A stretch of 64,000 nt of DNA from Manihot esculenta (lineage: Eukaryota > Streptophyta > Magnoliopsida > Malpighiales > Euphorbiaceae): the NCBI RefSeq assembly GCF_001659605.2, contig NC_035162.2, forward strand, positions 29,330,153 to 29,394,152. The letters run 5' to 3'. Positions 12,612-20,251 of this stretch are shown in pieces. Position 1 is the stretch's first letter; every line of letters begins with the position of its first letter. The notes beneath the pieces were generated by a model. The model had not been told where the DNA came from and did no database searches. It was given only the letters and a program-made list of their open reading frames with translations. Both the position numbers and the translations under genes were made by a program.

Positions 12612-12753
12612 ATGGTCAGAATCAAAATGAAGGCCACCGGCGGACCCGGCATGTGGTGGCGACCAAGGCTACCAAGACCCATTCCCTTTGACAGCGATGA
12701 CGAAGCATGGGACACCACTCCACCAGTCCCCACCAGCACCGAAACGCCACCAC
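12612..12753 (+). pseudogene. A1 env-like ORF, N-terminal fragment
   Basis: ATG 12612 opens a frame reading MVRIKMKATGGPG and then WWRPRLPRP...DSDDEA. This aligns with the N terminus of the A2 ORF at 16684 (MTRIKMAATTGPG...RLGLPRP...SSDDEA). About 47 codons remain before the abrupt junction with chromovirus sequence. Function of the family is unknown; the third ORF of Athila elements is called env-like by position and not by shown activity. Confidence 0.75.
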
Positions 12754-13166
12754 CTTGGATTGTAGAGACAAGGTAGTTACTCTTAGAGATCAGGATGGGT
12801 CAGAGTGTGTCTTCAGAGGAGACAGGAGGGGTACACCCAGAGGTTTGATTTCAGCCCTTCAGGCTCGTCGTTTGCTTAGGAGGGGTTGTCAGGGGTTTCT
12901 AGCTCATGTGAGAGAGCTAGACAGTCAGGTTAGGGAACCAGCCGCGATACCAGTAGTTCGAGAGTTTCCAGATGTTTTCCCAGACGAACTTCCAGGACTA
13001 CTGCCTGGTAGGGAGATAGAGTTTGAAATAGAATTGCTGCATAATACCAGAGCTATCTCTATTCCACCCTACAGGATGGAGCCAGCAGAGTTAAAGGAGT
13101 TGAAAGAACAGTTGCAGGATTTTGTAGATAAGGGTTTCATCCGCCCTAGTACCTCACCTTGGGGTG

Positions 13167-14717
13167 TGATAGAGCCAAAATTAGACCCATTTTCTATGTT
13201 TATATTTATGTCAATTTACACATTTTCTACCTAATTTTGTGGTTTTTATCTTATTTTGCAGAAAATGGAGTAAAATGGTAATTTGGTAGAAATGGCTCTA
13301 AATCTGCCCAAAAAGAGAGTAAAGATGCATAAACATGGTTTGCCCAACTTGTTTGCCCAAACCAAAGTGAAGCTGAGATGAAGAGGAAAAATGATAAGCT
13401 GGCTGTCCAGACTGTTTGCCCAAACAGCACTGGGCAAACAGCGAAGCAAGGCAGAATGTAGGCAGAAACTGATCCCAGACAGCCTGTTTGCCCAAACAGC
13501 GTCGGGCAAACAGCACCAGCAGGCAGAAACCAGCAGAAATCTGCCAAACTTGCTGACCAGGTCAACACGAATCCCCACGCACTCCAAACACGTGGGACAG
13601 CTCAGAAACACCTATTTACACCTCAGCACACTCTCCTACATATTCAGGAAGCCAAGAAATCAAAAAGACACAATTGCCCTCCAAGAATTCAAGACTAAAT
13701 AGGAAAAAGAGTCCCAAACTAAAAAGGAAAATTAGGGCAGCCTCTTCACCTATAAAAGGGCATGCAAACCAGCAAAGAAGGCATCTTTGAATCAACTCTT
13801 GGACCACCAGGAAGCTGCACCAGCAGCGCTCCACACCATCAGGCCCCTCCGGCCGTTCTTTCTTTATTTTCTTGTTTTCTTTCTTTTCTTTTATGTTAGT
13901 TTCAGCCATGAGTGGCTGAAACCCTTTTGCTAGTTGAAGAATAAGGTGAAACTTTGGTTGTTCATGGATTGTGAGATCTGAACCTTTATGTTATTCTTTT
14001 ATTAATCAGTATTTATGCAATTTTGTGCTTAATTCATTGTTGCTTTGCTGTTTTAGATCAATAGGGCCCATTGAATCTTGAATTGCAAGGTAATAAATCT
14101 GTTAGTTTGGATAATTTTTAGTCCGTAATTGCTGGAATTATTCACACACAAGAACACTTGGTGTAAAAACCAAGGAATTGCATAATCTAGCAATGTCTCC
14201 ATGCGTTTGGGTAGCTAGAATTAGGTCTCTCTATTTCTTAATGCAATTGACAGTTGTTTGTTGCCTATGGCCCAAGGACGTTCCTTGGCAACTTGTTGAT
14301 TAGTGATTGATTAGAGGACGTTCCCTAATTAATCTATGCTTAAGGAGGGATTTGGTTGGTGAGAAGCGTCTTCCACCTCCATAACTAATTTATTGAATCT
14401 AATAAGAGAACCTTGTGTCAATGATCAATCCCAACAACTAAAGTGGATCCAACTCTTCAACTAGGCTTTTCTCATTATTGATTTCTCTTTACTTTATTAT
14501 TTGCTTTACTTGCTTGCTTTCAATTCTAGTTTAGACATCAAACCTCAAAACCCCCCCCCAATTTACTTTTATTGTCTCTTTATTTACTTGGTCTTGATAA
14601 GAAGAATAAATAGTATCGATTCCCTGTGGATACGATCCCTTTGCCACTATCTACAAGTTGTAAAATTGTTGATAACCAAAAGGGTTATTTTTGACCGGCC
14701 TCGACAACCGACTGTCA
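13167..14717 (+). repeat. A2 5' LTR
   Basis: 1551 bp, TG...CA termini. TATA box TATAAAAGG at 13751 lies about 585 bp from the start, and the conserved R/U5 stem-loop at 14272-14288. GTTTGCCCAAAC words and inverted GGGCAAACA copies lie at about 13345-13360, 13405-13440 and 13480-13515, all upstream of the TATA box, where they could act as promoter elements. Confidence 0.95.
13751..13759 (+). promoter_or_regulatory. A2 5' LTR TATA box
   Basis: TATAAAAGG in the context CACCTATAAAAGGGCATGC. The 3' LTR repeats it at 19286. It separates the word-rich U3 from the conserved R/U5 block. Confidence 0.65.
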
Positions 14718-14722
14718 AAAAT

Positions 14723-14740
14723 TGGCGCCGTTGCCGGGGA
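14723..14740 (+). other. A2 primer-binding site (tRNA-Asp)
   Basis: TGGCGCCGTTGCCGGGGA starts five bases after the LTR. It is complementary to the 3' end of plant tRNA-Asp, the known primer of the Athila lineage, and appears undamaged. Confidence 0.88.
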
Positions 14741-14779
14741 GTTGATTTAACTTATTTGTTTTTCTTTCAGGACCAAATT

Positions 14780-14802
14780 AAAAAAAAAAAAAAAAAAAAA
14801 AA
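14780..14802 (+). repeat. A2 poly(A) run 1
   Basis: 23 consecutive A between the leader and the 411-codon ORF. The preceding TTTTTCTTTCAG looks like a splice acceptor, but nothing else supports splicing. Confidence 0.85.
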
Positions 14803-14858
14803 GGAGAGCACGTCATCGCAGACCATCTTCTGAAACATCTCAATCGCACATCTGAATC

Positions 14859-16094
14859 ATGGATGAGGTAAGTAGATCTGATCTTTCTTTTCTAACATGT
14901 TTATTGAAAGATTTAACCATAGAACAAGACGCAGTAAGTACACCTTTTCGCCTTGCGGAAGTTTATGAACAAATCGCTGCTATGAGGAGTTTTGTTATAG
15001 ACCAAGCTGAACAAGCTTTTGAAAAACAACAACTCCAACAAGTACATGCATGTGAAAGATTCTATGGACAGCCGAGATATGCAATACGTGAAGATACCAG
15101 AACTAATCTTTATAAGATATTGGAGACCTTGCAATCTTTCCAACAAGAAGTGGATCGAATGGCCGCCAAATGGAGAGCAGACATGCTAAGAAAAGAGGAA
15201 GAACTTCAAGAAGTCAAGGCTGATGATGGAGGTTCGGAATTGCACAGACATCTAGCTGAAGAAAAACTGCCAGAAACTGAGACAGACTGTTGTTTGCCCA
15301 AACAGACTGGGCAAACAAGTAGACAGGAGGCAGAGCAGGCAGACTGCTGTCTGCCCAAACAACCAGCAAAGGCAGATCAAGCAAGCCCCTGTTTGCCCAA
15401 ACAAGTCCAGCAGCTAGTTGAGAATAATGGCAGACTGCCCAAGTCCATCCAGCAAGAAAAACTCAGTTTGCCCACACCAGTTGCCCAAACAGCAAAAACA
15501 GAACACTGTTCACCTGAAAAACCAGCAGAAAAGCATCAATCAAATTGCTGTTTGCCCAAACAGCACGAGAGGGCAGAGTCCAGCACAACCAGAATGCTAG
15601 CACAAGTGAGTTGCTGTTTGACCAAACCACCAGCAGATGACAAGAAGGCAGCGGCTTGTTTGCCCGAACAGCAGCCAGCAAGGGAGCATAAGGAAAGCTG
15701 CTGTTTGCCTAAACAGCAGAGAGAAGGAGAATCCAGCTTTTCCAAACAGCAAGCCAAGGCAGAAACTTGTTTGCCCAAACAAGCTATGCAGATTGTACAA
15801 GCAGATTACTGTTCGCCCAAACAGCAACATAAGGTAGAATTTATTTTGCCCGAATTCGATACTAAATTGCAGCTACCTATGGAGAAACATGCATTGGAGT
15901 TCCAAGTGCTGCCCAATCATCTCAAAAATGCAAACACAAGGGCCAGAAGTACACCTCACCTCAAAGAGGAGGAGCTAATCATGTTACTTCATGAGTACAT
16001 GAAAGAAATAGGATGGGTGATGACCAAATCCAAAGGCGCGCTACACTTCTTACTTAATGCAGTTGGGACCCTCTTCCCTCCCCCAATTACTTGA
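14859..16094 (+). CDS. A2 411-aa ORF: unrecognised N-terminal domain, LPK repeats, pre-RT remnant
   Basis: ATG 14859 to TGA 16094, uninterrupted. Residues 1-135 are charged and helix-rich (coiled-coil-like around MAAKWRADMLRKEEEL); I do not recognise them and they do not resemble the A1 gag. Residues about 140-330 hold roughly a dozen units of type C-C-L-P-K-Q, each encoded by the CTGTTTGCCCAAACAG word. Residues about 345-400 (LPNHLKN...LKEEELIMLLHEYMKEIGW) resemble the segment just before RT in A1 (LPSHLKY...EEEEKLLDVLRKHKKAMG). The simplest reading is a protein fused across a large internal deletion that removed gag core to integrase. It may bind nucleic acid or be a passenger; function unknown. 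Confidence 0.7.
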   Translation: MDEVSRSDLSFLTCLLKDLTIEQDAVSTPFRLAEVYEQIAAMRSFVIDQAEQAFEKQQLQQVHACERFYGQPRYAIREDTRTNLYKILETLQSFQQEVDRMAAKWRADMLRKEEELQEVKADDGGSELHRHLAEEKLPETETDCCLPKQTGQTSRQEAEQADCCLPKQPAKADQASPCLPKQVQQLVENNGRLPKSIQQEKLSLPTPVAQTAKTEHCSPEKPAEKHQSNCCLPKQHERAESSTTRMLAQVSCCLTKPPADDKKAAACLPEQQPAREHKESCCLPKQQREGESSFSKQQAKAETCLPKQAMQIVQADYCSPKQQHKVEFILPEFDTKLQLPMEKHALEFQVLPNHLKNANTRARSTPHLKEEELIMLLHEYMKEIGWVMTKSKGALHFLLNAVGTLFPPPIT

Positions 16095-16286
16095 GCCTTG
16101 ATCAAATGGAAAAGGTCCAGCCCGTGACCTTAAACAAGGGCGCACCACACAAACCACACCAAGGGAGTACTCAATTTTCTTTGAACTTTATTTTTCCAAT
16201 ACATGAGCTAGGTGTGGGGGTGCACATTTTTGAATTTTATTTTTAGTCATTTTTTTTAGTTCGAATAGCCACATTTTTGCTTTCAG

Positions 16287-16325
<39 letters not shown>

Positions 16326-16683
16326 AGAGATATGTCATCGTTTGCCCAAACAGCATAGGCAAACAAACCAGGTGTATAGAAATCAATGCCATAACCCATT
16401 TCCAGGTTTTTAGCTCTTTTGCAGGTTGAAGCTGCCTGGCCAATCTGTTTGCCCAAACAAACTGGGCAAACAATGGAAATCAACTCAGCAAAAGGATAGG
16501 CTACTACATGCCCACAAAGCAGGGCACAGCAGCACGCACTCTCCACATGCAAAACGGGACCGTTTTTCCTCTCATTTAAAGAACAATTAATTTTTTTGGC
16601 TCCCTTCATCTTCCCTCTCATAACTGCTCCACCATCAGACCAGTTACTCTGCTCTTCATCTTCAACCAAGCAAACTTCACGCC
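16095..16683 (+). other. A2 spacer with internal PPT-like tract and poly(A) run
   Basis: Non-coding. GCTAGGTGTGGGGGT at 16207-16221 copies the core of the terminal polypurine tract. A run of 36 A spans 16289-16324. GTTTGCCCAAAC words lie at about 16339 and 16445, the latter with an inverted partner. The stretch around 16140-16225 is similar to 17695-17795, so it is one half of a duplication that brackets the env-like region. Confidence 0.7.
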
Positions 16684-17668
16684 ATGACCAGGATCAAAAT
16701 GGCAGCCACCACCGGACCAGGGCACTGGCGCCGGCTGGGACTCCCCAGACCTCCCACCGATTCCAGTAGCGACGATGAAGCCCCAAGCAACCAACTGACA
16801 GTAGTCGACAGCGTCCCAGCCACTGTGTCCCCCCAAACTTACCAACGCCGGCGAAGGAGGACAGCCCGACGACTACTGACCGCAAACGACACTGCCGCTG
16901 TGCAAGAACACCCACCGGAAACAATGGAAGTCGACGCAGCAGAACCCACTCAGCACTTGCTTGCAGAGGCCCATCAACCTTGACTCAGCCTGTGATTCCC
17001 TTGAAAACTTTGATGCTGCAACTGCTTATTTAGAACTCTGCACCAACCCACCTGAACCTTACTTTTCGAAATCTAAGGATGTGTATTTAAGCAATCCATG
17101 CTTAAAATACCTCCACAGGTTTTTGGCATACACCTGGGCTGGGAGAAAAGATGCATCCAGCATCCTCCCCAGAGCTGAATTATTCCTCCTTTGGAGCATG
17201 GTCCATCAGCGCAAGCTAAATTTGGGATTCTGGGTGGCCAACCAGATAGCCAACACCCTGGCCCACCACCGCCCTTTTGTCCTTGGCCACGTTATCACCT
17301 TGTTAGCTATAAATCTGCAGGTCCTGGAGCCCGAGCATACTGATATGCAGCCCTCTTGCGAGCCAGCTCCCCTCGATTTACGGACACTGGATGACATGGG
17401 ACTACTGCGCAAAATAGGTAGTAATTTCTGTCTTTCCCCTGCAGGCCCTGTCACCCCAAGGCAAGACGGAGTATTTGGGCGACAGCCCAACACAAGAGCA
17501 GCAACCCAGCCTGCCCAGCAAGCAGACCCACAGCACGTCCCACCTCCAGCAACTGAGCAAGCAGAGGCATATCGCTTGAACAGAATCGAGGCCAGGCTCA
17601 CACACATAGAAAGCATGTTGGAACTACTGGTGCAGCACATTCTGCCACCTGCACGCAGAGACAGCTAG
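16684..17668 (+). pseudogene. A2 env-like / Athila ORF-1-type region, frameshifted
   Basis: Frame one runs from ATG 16684 to TGA 16983 (99 aa, MTRIKMAATTGPG..., then an Arg-rich RRRRR stretch). Frame two overlaps it and runs to TAG 17668. It carries a region (CLKYLHRFLAYTWAGRKD, ELFLLW, NLGFWVANQIANTLAHH, VLGHVITLLAINL) that resembles the family annotated in plants as putative plant transposon protein / Athila ORF-1. The last 30 residues form a probable leucine-zipper-like helix (IEARLTHIESMLELLVQHI). The two frames fit one ancestral ORF with a single indel near 16960-16983; programmed frameshifting cannot be excluded. No signal peptide or membrane segment is obvious, so envelope function is not supported. 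Confidence 0.65.
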
Positions 17669-18661
17669 TTCACCCAGCTGTTTGCCCAAACAGCCCTGGG
17701 CAAACAGCCACACCAGGGAAGTACCAGTTTTTCTTTTTGAACTTTAATTTTTCCATACATTGAGGACAATGCATGAGCTAGGTGTGGGGGTGCATATCTC
17801 TGAATTTTGATGCTTCATGCATTCTTTTTGATTTCTTTTTAGTTCATTTATGCTTTAATTTTTAATTAGCACACATTAGGCAAATTTTTTTCATTTTTAT
17901 GCTTTCAATAATACACACACAACCACAACCAACCTTCTTCTTCTTTTTGGTTTGCTTTACTCAAATACATAGGCTATGTTGGATGAGCCTTCTTTCCATG
18001 ACCCCATTGATGTGATAACTCTTTAAACCTAAGTTGAATCACTTGTAGTGAGTTGCATTCATTTTTGGAATTTCCTTTTGAATTGAATCCTTGAGCTTGC
18101 CATGGTGAAAAATATATTGATGACCCTCAATCGATTGAGAAAAAATTAAATTTGTGTGAATGAACTTAATGTGGCTTGATTTAGCAATTGGTGTTGATTT
18201 GCCCAAATCATTGAGAGAAAGAAAATTCAGCAAAGGCAAAGTCCTCAAAAGCACAAAACAAAAGAATATTCCAATGGTCAAAAAGACTATGAAAAGAGCT
18301 AGTAGCCACTTGGAAAGGTGATCAACTAAGTAACTGGGGGTGGGTATCACAAATATGTACCTTCACGTCAAAAGGTTGGTGATCTTTCCAAGCAAAATCA
18401 AAGTGCAAAAGCCTGAATAAAGTACTTCAAGGTAAGGGCAAGTCACACCAAAAGCTAGAAAAAGTCTTAACATATAATGTGCATGATCTCTCTTGAGGAA
18501 AACAAATCCTAGCCATGGTAAGTAAGGGGAGACAAGGAAAAGAGGAAAGTAACCTTGGTGCATGCACACTTCACTACAACGCTTCAAAGTAGGGGTCTAG
18601 GGTATGAGCTTAAGTGGTAATAAGGATCAAGTGGAAAAAGAAGCTTGTTTGACTAAACCTA
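17669..18661 (+). other. A2 3' non-coding region with second internal PPT-like unit
   Basis: Nearly 1 kb without a credible ORF. A short hairpin (CATTG-AGGA-CAATG, 17758-17771) is followed by GCTAGGTGTGGGGGT at 17777-17791, a diverged copy of the terminal hairpin-PPT unit. A GTTTGCCCAAAC word with inverted partner is at 17680-17708. At about 18197-18212 one word of the A1 type (GATTTGCCCAAATCA) occurs, the only one seen in this element. Confidence 0.7.
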
Positions 18662-18701
18662 TTTGCTTGAGGACAAGCAAAGGGCTAGGTGTGGGGGTAT
18701 T
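18662..18701 (+). other. A2 hairpin and polypurine tract
   Basis: Perfect 8-bp hairpin, arms TTTGCTTG (18662-18669) and CAAGCAAA (18674-18681), loop AGGA, then GGGCTAGGTGTGGGGGTATT running to the LTR. This is the plus-strand primer; the G-run ends 5 bp before the LTR start. Confidence 0.85.
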
Positions 18702-20251
18702 TGATAGAGCCAAAATTAGACCCATTTTCTATGTTTATATTTATGTCAATTTACACATTTTCTACCTAATTTTGTGGTTTTTATCTTATTTTGCAGAAAA
18801 TGGAGTAAAATGGTAATTTGGTAGAAATGGCTCTAAATATGCCCAAAAAGAGAGTAAAGATGCATAAACATGGTTTGCCCAACTTGTTTGCCCAAACCAA
18901 AGTGAAGCTGAGATGAAGAGGAAAAATGATAAGCTGGCTGTCCAGACTGTTTGCCCAAACAGCACTGGGCAAACAGCGAAGCAAGGCAGAATGTAGGCAG
19001 AAACTGATCCCAGACAGCCTGTTTGCCCAAACAGCGTCGGGCAAACAGCACCAGCAGGCAGAAACCAGCAAAAATCTGCCAAACTTGCTGACCAGGTCAA
19101 CACGAATCCCCACGCACTCCAAACACGTGGGACAGCTCAGAAACACCTATTTACACCTCAGCACACTCTCCTACATATTCAGGAAGCCAAGAAATCAAAA
19201 AGACACAATTGCCCTCCAAGAATTCAAGACTAAATAGGAAAAAGAGTCCCAAACTAAAAAGGAAAATTAGGGCAGCCTCTTCACCTATAAAAGGGCATGC
19301 AAACCAGCAAAGAAGGCATCTTTGAATCAACTCTTGGACCACCAGGAAGCTGCACCAGCAGCGCTCCACACCATCAGGCCCCTCCGGCCATTCTTTCTTT
19401 ATTTTCTTGTTTTCTTTCTTTTCTTTTATGTTAGTTTCAGCCATGAGTGGCTGAAACCCTTTTGCTAGTTGAAGAATAAGGTGAAACTTTGGTTGTTCAT
19501 GGATTGTGAGATCTGAACCTTTATGTTATTCTTTTATTAATCAGTATTTATGCAATTTTGTGCTTAATTCATTGTTGCTTTGCTGTTTTAGATCAATAGG
19601 GCCCATTGAATCTTGAATTGCAAGGTAATAAATCTGTTAGTTTGGATAATTTTTAGTCCGTAATTGCTGGAATTATTCACACACAAGAACACTTGGTGTA
19701 AAAACCAAGGAATTGCATAATCTAGCAATGTCTCCATGCGTTTGGGTAGCTAGAATTAGGTCTCTCTATTTCTTAATGCAATTGACAGTTGTTTGTTGCC
19801 TATGGCCCAAGGACGTTCCTTGGCAACTTGTTGATTAGTGATTGATTAGAGGACGTTCCCTAATTAATCTATGCTTAAGGAGGGATTTGGTTGGTGAGAA
19901 GCGTCTTCCACCTCCATAACTAATTTATTGAATCTAATAAGAGAACCTTGTGTCAATGATCAATCCCAACAACTAAAGTGGATCCAACTCTTCAACTAGG
20001 CTTTTCTCATTATTGATTTCTCTTTACTTTATTATTTGCTTTACTTGCTTGCTTTCAATTCTAGTTTAGACATCAAACCTCAAAACCCCCTCCAATTTAC
20101 TTTTATTGTCTCTTTATTTACTTGGTCTTGATAAGAAGAATAAATAGTATCGATTCCCTGTGGATACGATCCCTTTGCCACTATCTACAAGTTGTAAAAT
20201 TGTTGATAACCAAAAGGGTTATTTTTGACCGGCCTCGACAACCGACTGTCA
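18702..20251 (+). repeat. A2 3' LTR
   Basis: 1550 bp, nearly identical to 13167-14717, ending ACCGACTGTCA directly before target duplication GGGTG. TATA at 19286, stem-loop at 19807-19823. Confidence 0.95.

Larger units (their letters stand above)
5006..12753 (+). mobile_element. A1: Athila-type Ty3/gypsy element, 3'-truncated and broken
   Basis: Order: 5' LTR, tRNA-Asp-type primer site, gag-protease, RT-RNase H-integrase, motif-rich spacer, start of an env-like ORF. Sequence similarity to Athila stops at about 12753, where chromovirus protease-RT sequence begins; the rest of the env-like ORF, the polypurine tract and the 3' LTR are missing. The reading frames carry four in-frame stops and two frameshifts, so it is inactive. 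Ten copies of GCCCAAATC, mostly within the near-palindrome GTGATTTGCCCAAATCAC, are spread over LTR, gag-protease, pol and spacer. Confidence 0.9.
13167..20251 (+). mobile_element. A2: complete non-autonomous Athila-type element
   Basis: 7085 bp bounded by TGATAGAGCC and ACCGACTGTCA, with perfect target duplication GGGTG (13162-13166 and 20252-20256). LTRs of 1551 and 1550 bp differ by only a few positions by eye (for example 13312 against 18839, the C-run at about 14555, and G/A at about 13531), so it is young. The 3984-bp interior has primer site, one 411-codon ORF, an env-like region and a polypurine tract, but no RT, RNase H or integrase core. It must therefore depend on enzymes from another Athila element. 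It carries 13 exact copies of GTTTGCCCAAAC. Confidence 0.95.

Noticed and set aside
13246..13611. Minus-strand frames of 72-121 codons in the A2 LTR (again at 18781-19146)
   Set aside because: Shadows of the GTTTGCCCAAAC word array; three overlapping frames on the same strand cannot all be genes and none has a recognisable domain.
17206..17640. 144-codon minus-strand frame opposite the A2 env-like region
   Set aside because: It is antisense to a frame with clear homologous motifs and has no features of its own.
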